Origin: Pseudolysinimonas_A sp947085045
GTDB taxonomy: Bacteria > Actinomycetota > Actinomycetes > Actinomycetales > Microbacteriaceae
DNA length: 64,000 bases
Reading direction: 5' to 3'
Assembly: GCA_947085045.1 (NCBI GenBank)
Contig: CAMTUU010000009.1
Location: 119,455-183,454, forward strand
The notes below the pieces were generated by a model that did not search any database, was not told where the DNA came from, and worked only from the letters and a program-made list of their open reading frames with translations. This document shows, one piece after another, positions 8,851 through 17,737 of this stretch (position 1 is its first letter; each line of letters opens with the position of its first letter). The position numbers and the translations under genes are program-made.

Positions 8851-8853
8851 GCT
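8848..8853 (+). promoter_or_regulatory. Leaderless -10 box for nucS
   Basis: TAGGCT is followed by six bases (GACCGG) and the GTG start of nucS. The box overlaps the TAG stop of the transporter gene. Confidence 0.55.
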
Positions 8854-8859
8854 GACCGG

Positions 8860-9555
8860 GTGCGTCTCGTCGTTGCCCGCTGTTCCGTCGATTACGCGGG
8901 ACGGCTCTCGGCGCATCTGCCGCTCGCGACGCGGCTGCTCGTGCTCAAGGGCGACGGCAGCGTGCTCGTGCACTCCGACTCCCTATCGTACAAGCCACTC
9001 AACTGGATGAGCCCGCCGGCCACGTTCTCCGTCGAAGAGGTCGATGAGGAGCGTGCCGCCGCCGGAGTCGTCGAACTCTGGCGGGTGAGCCAGGCGAAGA
9101 CCGCCGACATCCTGGTCATCTCGATCCACGAGATCCTGCACGACTCGACGCACGACCTCGGCCTCGATCCCGGCCTGCAGAAGGACGGTGTCGAGTCCGA
9201 CCTCCAGCGCCTCCTCGCGGAGCAGATCGAACTCCTCGGCGACGGCCACACCCTCGTGCGGCGCGAGTACATGACGGCGATCGGACCGGTCGACATCCTC
9301 GCTCGGGATGCCGCAGGCGCCTCGGTCGCGGTCGAGATCAAGCGGCGCGGCGGCATCGACGGGGTCGAGCAGCTGACCCGCTACCTCGAGCTGATGAACC
9401 GCGACCCGCTGCTCGCGCCCGTCACCGGCGTGTTCGCGGCGCAGATCATCTCCCCGCAGGCGCTCACGCTGGCCGCCGACCGCGGCATCCGAACGCTTCT
9501 TCTCGACTATGACGCGATGCGCGGACTCGAGACCGGGCACGCCAAACTGTTCTGA
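8860..9555 (+). CDS. nucS: Endonuclease NucS/EndoMS, non-canonical mismatch repair
   Basis: 231 aa, full family length. It opens with MRLVVARCSVDYAGRLSAHLP, the conserved N-terminal DNA-binding and dimerisation domain of actinobacterial NucS. The C-terminal nuclease core is visible as the Asp of IGPVDILARD followed by VEIKRRGGIDGVEQLTRYLELM (Glu-x-Lys catalytic pair). In actinobacteria lacking MutS/MutL, NucS cleaves both strands at mismatches with the beta clamp as partner. The GTG start is set by the leaderless -10 TAGGCT 6 nt upstream. The stop overlaps the HAD phosphatase start (TGATG), so the two are probably co-transcribed. Confidence 0.95.
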   Translation: MRLVVARCSVDYAGRLSAHLPLATRLLVLKGDGSVLVHSDSLSYKPLNWMSPPATFSVEEVDEERAAAGVVELWRVSQAKTADILVISIHEILHDSTHDLGLDPGLQKDGVESDLQRLLAEQIELLGDGHTLVRREYMTAIGPVDILARDAAGASVAVEIKRRGGIDGVEQLTRYLELMNRDPLLAPVTGVFAAQIISPQALTLAADRGIRTLLLDYDAMRGLETGHAKLF

Positions 9556-10229
9556 TGAGCGACCGGCCGTACACCTCCGTGCTGTTCGACCTCGACGGCA
9601 CGATCGTCGACTCGGCACCCGGCATCACCGCGAGCCTCGCGCGCACGCTCGAAGACATGGGCGAACCCGTGCCGACGCCGGCGGAACTGCTCGCCTGGGT
9701 CGGTCCACCGATCATGGACTCGTTCCGTGACCTCGGCGGCTTCGACCCCGCCGAGTCGGAGCGCGCGCTCGAGATCTACCGCGGGCACTACCTGCTCGAG
9801 GGCGTGTTCGACGCGAAGCTGTACGACGGCGTCGACGGCGTGCTGCGCGCGATCTCGGAGGCCCGCATCCCGCTGTCGCTCGCGACGTCCAAGCCCGAGA
9901 CGCCGGCGACGCTCGTGCTCGACCACTACGGGCTCACCCACTACTTCGACGAGCTCACCGGCGCGAGCGACGACGAGAAGCGCAGCAAGAAGGCGGATGT
10001 CATCGCCGAAGCGCTGCGCCGGCTCGCCGCCAACGGGGCCGACCTCACCCGCACGATCATGATCGGCGACCGCATCCACGACGTCGAAGGTGCCGCCGCC
10101 AACGGCATCCCGGCGATCTACGTCACCTGGGGGTACGGCTCGCCCGAGGAATCCGCCGGGGCCGTGGCGATCGTCGAACACCCCGCCGAGATCTTCCCGC
10201 TGCTCGGGCTCGAGGCGCCGAGCGTCTAA
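9555..10229 (+). CDS. HAD superfamily phosphatase (phosphoglycolate phosphatase-like)
   Basis: 224 aa. HAD motif I is VLFDLDGTIVDS (residues 9-20), motif II is ATSKPE, and motif IV is MIGDRIHDVEGAAANG. A helical cap between motifs I and II is of the Gph/PGP type. It hydrolyses small phosphomonoesters in the cytoplasm; phosphoglycolate or a related metabolite is plausible but not proven. The ATG overlaps the nucS stop by one base, indicating a two-gene operon. The stop codon lies inside the terminator stem at 10227-10252. Confidence 0.88.
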   Translation: MSDRPYTSVLFDLDGTIVDSAPGITASLARTLEDMGEPVPTPAELLAWVGPPIMDSFRDLGGFDPAESERALEIYRGHYLLEGVFDAKLYDGVDGVLRAISEARIPLSLATSKPETPATLVLDHYGLTHYFDELTGASDDEKRSKKADVIAEALRRLAANGADLTRTIMIGDRIHDVEGAAANGIPAIYVTWGYGSPEESAGAVAIVEHPAEIFPLLGLEAPSV

Positions 10230-10252
10230 TCCGTCACAACTGCGACGGATTA
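10227..10252. terminator. Hairpin between convergent genes
   Basis: TAATCCGTC (10227-10235) pairs perfectly with GACGGATTA (10244-10252) around an 8-nt loop. It lies between the HAD gene and the convergent flavoprotein operon and could act in both directions. Confidence 0.65.
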
Positions 10253-10290
10253 CCGGTGTTTGCCGACCGCGATTGGCGGATTAGTCGATC

Positions 10291-11316
10291 TCAGCGCGCG
10301 AGGCGCTCGACCGCGGACGCGAAGACTCCCGGCAGCCGCGACGCGACGGGCACCACGGCACCGCGCAGGGGTGACGCCGCGAGCCGCACGAGCGCACCGG
10401 TGAGCCGCCGGAAGTCGCGCGTCTCCCGCTCCCACGCGCTCTCGTAGCCGTCCGGGTGCTCAGCGACGATCGCGGCGAGAGCCGCCCGCGCTTGGGCGAA
10501 CCCGATCCTGAGCCCTTCGCCGGTGAGGGCGTCGACGTACCCCGACGCGTCCCCGACGAGCAGCACGCGCCCGGCGACTCGTGCCTTCGTGCGTTGCCGC
10601 AGCGGACCGGCTCCGCGGAGGTCACTCGCGGGGGCGACACCGCGCAGTCTCTCGGACAGGGCGGGGGCGGAGAGCAGCGCCGCGTCGAAGTGCTCCCCGC
10701 GGGCGGCGAGCAGCGCGACCCCGACGGTGCGGTCACCGATCGGCGTGAGGTAGAACTCGCCGGCGGGGGTCCAGAGCACTTCGACGAACTCCGACCACGG
10801 CGCGACCGCGTAGTGCCGGCGTTGCCCGAAACGTCGGCGAGCGGCGGGGGTCGGCAGGGCGAGTCCGACCTCCCTAGCGACCGTGGAGTGGAGGCCGTCC
10901 GCCCCGAGCAGCCAGTCGGCGCGCAGACCGGCGGCCTCCACGAAACCCGCGCGCTGGTGCACCGCGTCGATGCGTGCGTCGTGGAACGCCACCCCGAGTT
11001 CGTCGGCGCGAGCGCGCAGGGCCGCGTGCAGCACGGTGCGCCGCACCCCGCGACCCGGTCCGCCGGCGAAACGGTGCTCGACGCGACGCCCGCCGCCGGA
11101 GTACGCGATGCCCGCGAACGGCATCCCGTCGGGATCGACACCGAGGCGGGCGAGCTCAGGGAGGGCGCCGGGCATCAGGCCCTCGCCGCACGCCTTGTCG
11201 ATCGGTCCGTCGCGCGGCTCCGCCACGACGACATCCAGTCGAGCCAGCCGCGCCTCGATCGCCGCGGCCAAGCCCACCGGCCCGCCGCCCGCGATCAGCA
11301 CCTGGGTGTCAGGCAC
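10291..11316 (-). CDS. FAD-dependent oxidoreductase of the phenolic-lipid operon (SrsC-like)
   Basis: 341 aa. It has the FAD-binding GGGPVG at the N terminus, DGLHSTVAREVGL (DG motif) and GDASGYVDALTGEG (GD motif), which is the geranylgeranyl-reductase/aromatic hydroxylase arrangement. The start GTG 11314-11316 is chosen because it overlaps the stop of the methyltransferase gene by 8 bp (GTGCCTGA) and places the Rossmann motif close to the N terminus. It is last in a PKS-methyltransferase-flavoprotein operon matching srsABC of Streptomyces griseus, where the flavoprotein hydroxylates the alkylresorcinol ring to a quinone. Function here is inferred from that synteny. Confidence 0.85.
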   Translation of the reverse strand: MPDTQVLIAGGGPVGLAAAIEARLARLDVVVAEPRDGPIDKACGEGLMPGALPELARLGVDPDGMPFAGIAYSGGGRRVEHRFAGGPGRGVRRTVLHAALRARADELGVAFHDARIDAVHQRAGFVEAAGLRADWLLGADGLHSTVAREVGLALPTPAARRRFGQRRHYAVAPWSEFVEVLWTPAGEFYLTPIGDRTVGVALLAARGEHFDAALLSAPALSERLRGVAPASDLRGAGPLRQRTKARVAGRVLLVGDASGYVDALTGEGLRIGFAQARAALAAIVAEHPDGYESAWERETRDFRRLTGALVRLAASPLRGAVVPVASRLPGVFASAVERLAR

Positions 11317-11842
11317 GGGCGAGCGCCTTCTCCTCCGCGGGGATCCGGAAGGCGAGCAGCAGCACGGCATTCAGCACCGTGAACACGAGCGCGGTGATCC
11401 ACGCAGAGTGCACGAGCGGCAGCGCGATCCCCTCAATCGCCACGATCACGTAGTTCGGATGCCGCAGCCAGGTGAACCGGTACGGCCCGCGCCGCTGGAG
11501 GGCGAGCCCGGGCACGACGACGACCCGGGTGTTCCACTGCCGGCCGAGCGCCCAGATCACCCAGTACCGCCCGGCCTGGCAGAGCAGCGCGATCACGAGC
11601 ATCGGGATGCCGAGCGCCGGGATGAACGGCCGATCGAGCAGCCACACCTCGGCGAGCGCTCCGACGAGCATCCCGGTGTGCAGCGCGACCATCGCGGGGA
11701 AATGCCCGCGCCCCGACTCGACGCCGCCGCGCGCGAAGGCCCACGCGGCGTTCCGCTTCGAGATGACGAGCTCGACGACCCGCTCCACGCCGGTGGCGAG
11801 CACGAAGACGGTGAACAAGACGATGCTGATCGTGATCATCAT
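11309..11842 (-). CDS. Isoprenylcysteine carboxyl methyltransferase-family membrane methyltransferase (SrsB-like)
   Basis: 177 aa integral membrane protein with about four hydrophobic segments and the family signature RRGPYRFTWLRHPNYVIVAIEG, where the Arg-His-Pro-Asn-Tyr block forms part of the SAM site. Bacterial members next to type III PKS genes O-methylate alkylresorcinols rather than prenylated proteins. The ATG directly abuts the PKS stop codon (TAGATG), so the genes are co-translated. The next gene overlaps it by 8 bp. Confidence 0.88.
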   Translation of the reverse strand: MMITISIVLFTVFVLATGVERVVELVISKRNAAWAFARGGVESGRGHFPAMVALHTGMLVGALAEVWLLDRPFIPALGIPMLVIALLCQAGRYWVIWALGRQWNTRVVVVPGLALQRRGPYRFTWLRHPNYVIVAIEGIALPLVHSAWITALVFTVLNAVLLLAFRIPAEEKALARA

Positions 11843-12904
11843 CTACGCGGCCCACCTCAGCAGCACGTACTCACTCGTCACTCCCGGGCCGAGCGCGAAC
11901 AGCACCCCGTGGGTGCCGGCCGGCTGCACGAGCATGTCGGAGAGCACGTGCAGCACCGACGACGACGACAGGTTGCCGACGGCATCCAGCGACGCCCACG
12001 ACGCCGACAGGTCGTCCCGCGTGAGCGACAGCCCCTTCTCGAAGGCCTCCAGCACGCGCGGGCCGCCGGGGTGCGCGATCCAGGCGTCGACGTCGCCGCG
12101 GTCGACGGAGTGGTCGGCGAGCAGACCCGCGACGTCGTCGGCGATGTTCGCGTCGATCGTCGCCGAGACGGCCGCGGTGAGCACGATGCGGAATCCGGTG
12201 CCGCCGACGTCGAATCCGATGACCGACTCGCTGTCCGGATACAGCGCGGCGCGCGTGCCGAGGATGTCGGGGCCGGGCAATCCGAGTTCGAGCGCACGCT
12301 CGGCCCCCGCCACCACGACCGCGGCGGCTCCGTCGCCGAAGAGGCCGCTCGCCACGAAGTTCGCCATCGAGTCGTCGTCGCGCTGCAGCGTCAACGAGCA
12401 GAGTTCGACCGAGACCAGCACGGCGATCTCGCGGGGATGCCCGAGGAGGTAGTCGTGCACGCGGGCGAGCCCGGCGGCACCGGCGACGCAGCCCAGGCCG
12501 AACGACGGCACGCGCTTCACGTTGGCCCGCAACCCGAGCGCGGGGACGAGCCGGGCGTCGATCGACGGGGCCGCGATTCCCGTCACCGACGTGAAGAACA
12601 GGTAGTCGACATCCTCAGCCGTCAGCCCCGCCGTGTTCAGAGCCGCCGCCACGGCGCGGGTGGCGAGCGCGGTGCCCTCCCGGATCCAGATGTCGTTGGC
12701 GTCGCCGAAGGAGCTCAGGTCGCGGTACTGCTCCAGCGGCAGCACGGTGTGCCGGGTGCCGATCCCGCTCGCCGCGTGGAAGCGCTCGAGCACGGCGCGC
12801 TTCGTCGCGTCGTTCGTGATCAGCCCCGACAGCTCGGCCGTGATCTCGGCCTGCGGGTACGCGTATGCGGGCAGCGCGGGCGCGACCGCCGCGATTCGGG
12901 ACAT
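11843..12904 (-). CDS. Type III polyketide synthase (alkylresorcinol/phenolic-lipid synthase-like)
   Basis: 353 aa. The Cys-His-Asn triad of chalcone synthase-fold enzymes is in place: Cys139 in GLGCVAGAAGL, His278 in IAHPGGP and Asn311 in GNLSSSSV. It condenses an acyl starter with malonyl-CoA. Operon partners (membrane methyltransferase, flavoprotein) match the srsABC set that makes methylated phenolic lipids and their quinones, which enter the membrane and in S. griseus affect penicillin sensitivity. The ATG at 12902-12904 is preceded after 6 nt by TACCGT (12911-12916, minus), a leaderless promoter. Confidence 0.92.
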   Translation of the reverse strand: MSRIAAVAPALPAYAYPQAEITAELSGLITNDATKRAVLERFHAASGIGTRHTVLPLEQYRDLSSFGDANDIWIREGTALATRAVAAALNTAGLTAEDVDYLFFTSVTGIAAPSIDARLVPALGLRANVKRVPSFGLGCVAGAAGLARVHDYLLGHPREIAVLVSVELCSLTLQRDDDSMANFVASGLFGDGAAAVVVAGAERALELGLPGPDILGTRAALYPDSESVIGFDVGGTGFRIVLTAAVSATIDANIADDVAGLLADHSVDRGDVDAWIAHPGGPRVLEAFEKGLSLTRDDLSASWASLDAVGNLSSSSVLHVLSDMLVQPAGTHGVLFALGPGVTSEYVLLRWAA

Positions 12905-12910
12905 GCCCGG

Positions 12911-12916
12911 ACGGTA
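12911..12916 (-). promoter_or_regulatory. Leaderless -10 box for the PKS operon
   Basis: TACCGT on the minus strand, six bases (CCGGGC), then ATG. A CCGTGG/CCACGG hairpin (12919-12932) lies just upstream and may end the prp transcript. Confidence 0.5.
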
Positions 12917-12981
12917 CACCCCGTGGGGCCACGGCAGCCGGGTCTTGCGCCCGGGGTTTCGATACACCGCTGGCGCGGCAC

Positions 12982-14106
12982 TCAACCCGCGGAGAGAGGA
13001 ACCGACCGCTGCTCGGGGCCGACGTAGAGCGACAGCGGGCGGATCAGGGCGTTCGCCTCGAGCTGCTCGCGGATGTGCGCCGTCCAGCCGGTGACCCGGG
13101 AGGCGACGAACAGCGGCGTGAACAGCTCGGTCTCGAAACCGATGAGGTGGTACGCCGGCCCGGACGGGTAGTCGAGGTTGGGCTTGATGCCCTTCTTCTC
13201 GTCCATCGCCGCGGCGAGCGTGTCGTACAGCTCGCCGAGGTCGGGGCGGTCGTACTCCTGGATGAGGGTGTCGAGCGACGCCTTCATCGTCGGCACACGC
13301 GAATCGCCGTTCTTGTAGACACGGTGTCCGAAGCCCATGATCTTGCGCTTCTCGGCGAGCGCCGTGTCGAGCCAGGCCACCGCGGCATCCGCCGTGCCGA
13401 TCTCGTCGAAGATGTGCATGACCGCCTCGTTGGCCCCGCCGTGCAGCGGCCCCTTCAGCGCGCCGATCGCTGCGGTCACCGCGGAGTACAGGTCGGCGAG
13501 CGTCGACGTGACGACCCGGGCCGTGAACGTCGACGCGTTGAACGAGTGCTCGGCGTACAGGATCATCGACACGTCGAACGCGGTCACGACCACGAGGTCG
13601 GGCACCTCGCCGAACGTCATGTGCAGGAAGTTCGCCGAGTAGCCGAGGTCGTCGCGCGGTTCGACGACCTCGAGCCCACGCCGACGGCGCTGGATGTAGG
13701 CGACGATGGCCGGCAGCTGGGCGAAGAGCGTGATCGCCTTGTCGAGGTTGGCGTCCGGTGACGCGTCCGCGGCCGTCGGGTCGGCGGCGCCGATCGCGCT
13801 GACCGCGGTGCGCACGGCATCCATCGGATGCGCGTCGACGGGGAGCAGGTCGATCACGTCCTTCGCGACCTCGGGCAGCCGTCGGCGCGAGCGCTCGAGC
13901 TGCTCGAACGCCGCGAGCTGCCCCGGATCGGGGAGCTCGCCGTTCCAGAGCAGATAGGCGACCTCCTCGAACGTGCAATTCGCCGCGAGATCCTGCACGG
14001 GGTAGCCCCGGTAGAGCAGCGAATTGGTCTCGGGGTTGACCTTCGAGACCGCCGTGGTGTCGACGACGACGCCCGCGAGGCCCTTCTTGATGTCCGGCTC
14101 GGTCAT
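12982..14106 (-). CDS. prpC: 2-methylcitrate synthase
   Basis: 374 aa, the length of PrpC rather than the longer hexameric citrate synthases. Catalytic landmarks are GGANEAVM (first active-site His region), MGFGHRVYK (second His) and the Asp/Glu-containing FETELFTPLF. It condenses propionyl-CoA with oxaloacetate as the first step of the methylcitrate cycle. The start ATG at 14104-14106 is separated by one base from the prpB stop, and gene order GntR-prpD-prpB-prpC fixes the assignment. Some PrpC enzymes also have citrate synthase activity. Confidence 0.94.
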   Translation of the reverse strand: MTEPDIKKGLAGVVVDTTAVSKVNPETNSLLYRGYPVQDLAANCTFEEVAYLLWNGELPDPGQLAAFEQLERSRRRLPEVAKDVIDLLPVDAHPMDAVRTAVSAIGAADPTAADASPDANLDKAITLFAQLPAIVAYIQRRRRGLEVVEPRDDLGYSANFLHMTFGEVPDLVVVTAFDVSMILYAEHSFNASTFTARVVTSTLADLYSAVTAAIGALKGPLHGGANEAVMHIFDEIGTADAAVAWLDTALAEKRKIMGFGHRVYKNGDSRVPTMKASLDTLIQEYDRPDLGELYDTLAAAMDEKKGIKPNLDYPSGPAYHLIGFETELFTPLFVASRVTGWTAHIREQLEANALIRPLSLYVGPEQRSVPLSAG

Positions 14107-14107
14107 G

Positions 14108-15016
14108 TCAGCTCCTGTTGTTCGTCAGATCGAAGGTAAAGACGTCGGCGTCGAACTCGCCGTAGGCGGCGTAGTCGACGATGTCGTAGAGGCGGGCGCG
14201 GGTCTGCATCTCGGGGACGACCGCGGCGAGGGTGCCCGAGGCGGCGAGTTCGTCGAGTCCGCGCTCGATCGCGCCCATCGCGATGCGCTGCAGCGACACC
14301 GGGAAGATCACCATGTTCACGCCGACATCCTGCAACTGCTGCACCGTGAACAGGTCGCTCTTGCCGAACTCCGTCATGTTGGCGAGGATCGGCACGTCGA
14401 CCGCGGCGCGCATCGCCTCGAACTCACCCAGGTCGGCCATCGCCTCGGCGAAGATCGCGTCGGCGCCGGCATCCACGAGCGCCTTCGCCCGGTCGAGCGC
14501 CGCCTGCAGTCCCTCGACGCCGCGGATGTCGGTGCGGGCCATGATGACGAAGCCGGGGTCGCGGCGCGCCTGCACGGCGGCCCGGATGCGATTCACCGCG
14601 GTCTTCTCATCAACGACGTCCTTGCCGTCGAGGTGACCGCAGCGCTTCGGGTTGACCTGGTCCTCGAGGTGCACGCCGGAGACGCCGGCGTCCTCCAGGA
14701 TCTGCACGGTGCGCGCGACGTTCATCGGTTCGCCGAATCCGGTGTCGCCGTCGATGAGCGTCGGCAGGTCGGTGTTGCGGCTGATCTGCCCGCCGCGCTG
14801 CGCGACCTCGCTGAGGGTCGTGAGCCCGATGTCGGGCAGCCCCAGCTCGTTCGCCATGACGGCGCCCGAGATGTACACCCCTTCGAACCCCTTGTCGGCG
14901 ATGAGGCGGGCGCTGAGCGGGGTGAACGCGCCGGGGAAGCGCTGGATGGTGCCGCTCGCGAGACCCGCACGGAACGCCTGGCGCTTCTCGGCGGCGGTGA
15001 CGTGGGTGTGCAGCAT
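14108..15016 (-). CDS. prpB: 2-methylisocitrate lyase
   Basis: 302 aa. The isocitrate lyase/PEP mutase-family signature PKRCGH is present (catalytic Cys), with DGDTGFG and HLEDQVNPK metal and substrate loops. It cleaves 2-methylisocitrate to pyruvate and succinate. Start ATG 15014-15016 overlaps the prpD stop by one base (TGATG). It is the third gene of the prp operon. Confidence 0.94.
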   Translation of the reverse strand: MLHTHVTAAEKRQAFRAGLASGTIQRFPGAFTPLSARLIADKGFEGVYISGAVMANELGLPDIGLTTLSEVAQRGGQISRNTDLPTLIDGDTGFGEPMNVARTVQILEDAGVSGVHLEDQVNPKRCGHLDGKDVVDEKTAVNRIRAAVQARRDPGFVIMARTDIRGVEGLQAALDRAKALVDAGADAIFAEAMADLGEFEAMRAAVDVPILANMTEFGKSDLFTVQQLQDVGVNMVIFPVSLQRIAMGAIERGLDELAASGTLAAVVPEMQTRARLYDIVDYAAYGEFDADVFTFDLTNNRS

Positions 15017-16512
15017 CAGAACAGTCCCTTCGGCGGCGTCGGCAGCCCGGCGGCGACCACGTTCAGACCCCCGAGCTCGTCGGCGGAGAGCTGCGGCAGG
15101 CGCTGCGCGACGTCGAGGAACCGCGCGATCTCGGCGTCCTCGAGCACCCCGGTCGCGAGCGAGCGGAACTTGTCGACGTACTGCTCCCGGGCGAACGGCC
15201 GGGCTCCGAGCGGATGCGCGTCGGCGACGGCGATCTCGTCCACGATCCGCGAGCCGTCGGCGAGGTCGATCTCGACGCGCCCGCCGAACGCCTTCTCGGT
15301 GAGATCGTTCGAGTGGTACCGGCGGGTCCACTCGGGGTCTTCGACCGTCGACACCTTGTGCCACAGCTCGACGGTGTCGGGGCGCTGCGCCCGCGCCGGC
15401 AGGTAGGAGTCGACGTGGTGCCAGGCGCCGTCCTGCAGGGCGACCGCGAAGATGTAGGGGATCGAGTGATCCAAGGTCTCGCGGGTCGCGGTCGGGTCGA
15501 ACTTCTGCGGGTCGTTGGCGCCCGAGCCGATCACGTAGTGCGTGTGGTGGCTGGTGTGCAGCACGATGCGGGTGACGTTCGCCGGGTCGACCAGCGCGGG
15601 ATGACGGGCGTGCAGGTCGCGCGCGAGGTCGATCCAGGCCTGGGCCTGGTACTCGGCGGAGTGCTCCTTCGTGTACGTGTCGAGGATCGCGCGCTTGGCC
15701 TCGCCGGCCTCGGGCAGCGGCACCTCGTAACGCCCCTCGGGACCGTCGAGCAGCCAGGCGATGACGCCGTCCTCGCCCTCCCAGATGGGCGACGGGGAGG
15801 TCTGCCCGCGCATCGCCCGGTCGACCGCCTCGACGGCCATCTTTCCGGCGAAGGCCGGCGCGTACGCCTTCCAGGTCGAGATCTCGCCTTTGCGCGACTG
15901 CCGGGTCGCGGTCGTCGTGTGCAGCGCCTGCGACACCGCTTGGAAGATCGTCTCGGCGGGCAGCCCGAGCAGGGTGCCGATGCCGGCAGCGGACGACGGC
16001 CCCAGGTGGGCGACGTGGTCGATCTTGTGCGCGTGGAGCGAGATCGCCTTCACCAGGTCGACCTGGATCTCGTAGCCCGTCGCGATGCCGCGCACGAGCG
16101 CCGCCCCGTCGCGTCCGGCGTGCTGGGCGACCGCGAGGATCGGCGGGATGTTGTCGCCCGGGTGCGAGTACTCCGCGGCGAGGAACGTGTCGTGGTAGTC
16201 GAGTTCCCGCACGGCGACCCCGTTGGCGAACGCCGCCCACTCGGGGCTGAAGCGGCCGTCGACTCCGAACACCGTCGCGCCGGGAGTGGCCGGATGCGCC
16301 TCCGCCTGCCCGCGGGCCGCGACGGCCGGTGCCCGCCCGATCGAGGCCACGGCGACCGCGGCGTTGTCGATGACGCGGTTGATCACCATCTCGGTCACCT
16401 CGTCGTCGACCGCCACCGGGTCGACCGCGACCTGCGCGACCTTCCAGGCGAGCTGGTCCTCGGTCGCGAGGTTCTCATCCGAGCGGTAGGTACGGACGGG
16501 GTGGAGTTTCAT
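15016..16512 (-). CDS. prpD: 2-methylcitrate dehydratase (MmgE/PrpD family)
   Basis: 498 aa. It has typical MmgE/PrpD sequence: RELDYHDTFLAAEYSHPGDNIPPILAVAQ near residue 110 and FAGKMAVEAVDRAMRG mid-protein. It dehydrates 2-methylcitrate to 2-methyl-cis-aconitate without an iron-sulfur cluster. Its ATG overlaps the GntR stop (ATGA) and its stop overlaps the prpB start, so regulator and enzymes form one transcription unit. Confidence 0.94.
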   Translation of the reverse strand: MKLHPVRTYRSDENLATEDQLAWKVAQVAVDPVAVDDEVTEMVINRVIDNAAVAVASIGRAPAVAARGQAEAHPATPGATVFGVDGRFSPEWAAFANGVAVRELDYHDTFLAAEYSHPGDNIPPILAVAQHAGRDGAALVRGIATGYEIQVDLVKAISLHAHKIDHVAHLGPSSAAGIGTLLGLPAETIFQAVSQALHTTTATRQSRKGEISTWKAYAPAFAGKMAVEAVDRAMRGQTSPSPIWEGEDGVIAWLLDGPEGRYEVPLPEAGEAKRAILDTYTKEHSAEYQAQAWIDLARDLHARHPALVDPANVTRIVLHTSHHTHYVIGSGANDPQKFDPTATRETLDHSIPYIFAVALQDGAWHHVDSYLPARAQRPDTVELWHKVSTVEDPEWTRRYHSNDLTEKAFGGRVEIDLADGSRIVDEIAVADAHPLGARPFAREQYVDKFRSLATGVLEDAEIARFLDVAQRLPQLSADELGGLNVVAAGLPTPPKGLF

Positions 16513-17177
16513 GCACTGCCTTTCGTGGTGTCCGGGCGCGCGTCGCGCACGGCGAGCGTGTCGAGGATCGTGGTGAGGGAGGCCTTGAGGTGCACCGTCG
16601 TCGCGGACGCGGCGAGCGCCGCATCCCCGTCCCGGATGGCGGTGCAGATCAGCCGGTGCTCCTCGGCGGAGCGCACGAGCCGCTCGGGATTGTCGGTCGC
16701 GATCCGGCGGGCACGGGCGAGGTGCAGCCGCACGCCGTCGAGCGCCCCGCGGTAGACGGCGTTTCCCAGGGCGTCGTCGAGGGCGTCATCGAACTCGGCG
16801 ACGAGCCCGTAGTACGCGTCGATCCCCGCGGTGCGCAGCAGCTCGGGAGCGGCGGCGAACCGCGTCGCGAGGGCGTCGAACGTCTCGGGGTCGCGGCGGC
16901 GCGCGGCGAGCCGCGCGGCCTGGGTCTCCAGCGCCTCGCGCAGTTCGAACAACTCGGTGATCGTCGCGGCGGAGACGTCGGAGACGACACCGGTGCGGCC
17001 ACGGGAGGTGTCAACGAGGCCTTCGAGAGCGAGCCGGGCCAGGGCGGCGCGGAGCGGGGTGCGCGAGACGCCGAGGCGCTCGGCGAGTTCGATCTCGGAG
17101 AGGGGCGTGCCGGGCAGCAGCCGCCAGTGCAGGATCTCCTCCCGCAGGCGGTCGTACGCCGCGTCGCTCGCCCTCAC
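16509..17177 (-). CDS. GntR/FCD family regulator of the methylcitrate operon
   Basis: 222 aa. A winged helix (residues 7-60, LREEILHWRLLPGTPLSEIELAERLGVSRTPLRAAL) is followed by an all-helical FCD ligand-binding domain with Asp/His-type metal-site residues. It is the first gene of the prp operon, overlapping prpD by 4 bp, so it very likely regulates the operon autogenously. GTG start 17177 lies 8 nt after the -10 candidate TAACGT (17186-17191, minus). TGTATACA at 17209-17216 is a probable operator. Confidence 0.9.
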   Translation of the reverse strand: MRASDAAYDRLREEILHWRLLPGTPLSEIELAERLGVSRTPLRAALARLALEGLVDTSRGRTGVVSDVSAATITELFELREALETQAARLAARRRDPETFDALATRFAAAPELLRTAGIDAYYGLVAEFDDALDDALGNAVYRGALDGVRLHLARARRIATDNPERLVRSAEEHRLICTAIRDGDAALAASATTVHLKASLTTILDTLAVRDARPDTTKGSA

Positions 17178-17205
17178 GCCGGGCTACGTTACGCCGATTC
17201 CGTCG

Positions 17206-17271
17206 TTCTGTATACAAAAGGCCCGAATCGGATGCCGTATCGCCCCCGCGGCGATGCTTCGGTATGCAGAA
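17206..17271. promoter_or_regulatory. Inverted half-sites upstream of the GntR-prp operon
   Basis: TTCTGTATAC (17206-17215), containing the palindrome TGTATACA (17209-17216), is mirrored with one mismatch by GTATGCAGAA (17262-17271). The first site lies just upstream of the TAACGT -10 box. FCD-type GntR proteins bind TGTATACA-like sites, so autoregulation is inferred. Confidence 0.5.
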
Positions 17272-17275
17272 CGGG

Positions 17276-17725
17276 CTAGCAGTCGCAGCTGATCGAGCCG
17301 TTCGACGACCGCGGTGCGGTGAGGATGTCGACGGCCCGCGTGATGATCCCCGAGTCGTCGACGATCTCGAGGCCTTCACGCGTCCAGTACTCGAACCCGC
17401 CGATCATCTCCCGCACTGCGTAGCCGAGCTTGCTGAACTGCAGGGCGGCGCGCGTCGAGCCGTTGCACCCCGGTCCCCAGCAGTAGACGACGACCGGCGT
17501 CGTGGGCGGGATGAGCTCCGCGGCCCGGGCGGGGATCTCCGCATGGGGGAGGTGGATGGCGCCCGCGATGCGCCCCTGGTGCCACGGCGCGTGGCCGCGG
17601 GAGTCGACGAGCACGAAGTCCTCGCCTGCGGCGAATGCCGCCGCGACATCGGAGGGATCGGTCTCGAAGCGCAGCTTGGCGGCGAAGTGCTCGACGGCGG
17701 CGGTGTCCGGGGCGGTGAGGGTCAT
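17276..17725 (-). CDS. Rhodanese-like domain protein
   Basis: 149 aa, one rhodanese domain: DFVLVDSRGHAPWHQGRIAGAIHLPHAEI (CH2A-type block), then VVYCWGPGCNGSTRAA with the catalytic Cys loop, and a GFEYWTREGL close. It probably transfers sulfane sulfur, or acts as a persulfide carrier, in the cytoplasm. The start ATG 17723-17725 is fixed by the leaderless -10 TACGGT (17732-17737, minus), 6 nt upstream. The C terminus ends ISCDC, an unusual Cys pair that could bind metal or be redox-active. Confidence 0.88.
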   Translation of the reverse strand: MTLTAPDTAAVEHFAAKLRFETDPSDVAAAFAAGEDFVLVDSRGHAPWHQGRIAGAIHLPHAEIPARAAELIPPTTPVVVYCWGPGCNGSTRAALQFSKLGYAVREMIGGFEYWTREGLEIVDDSGIITRAVDILTAPRSSNGSISCDC

Positions 17726-17731
17726 GCGTTC

Positions 17732-17737
17732 ACCGTA
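17732..17737 (-). promoter_or_regulatory. Leaderless -10 box for the rhodanese gene
   Basis: TACGGT on the minus strand, six bases (GAACGC), then ATG. Confidence 0.5.
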
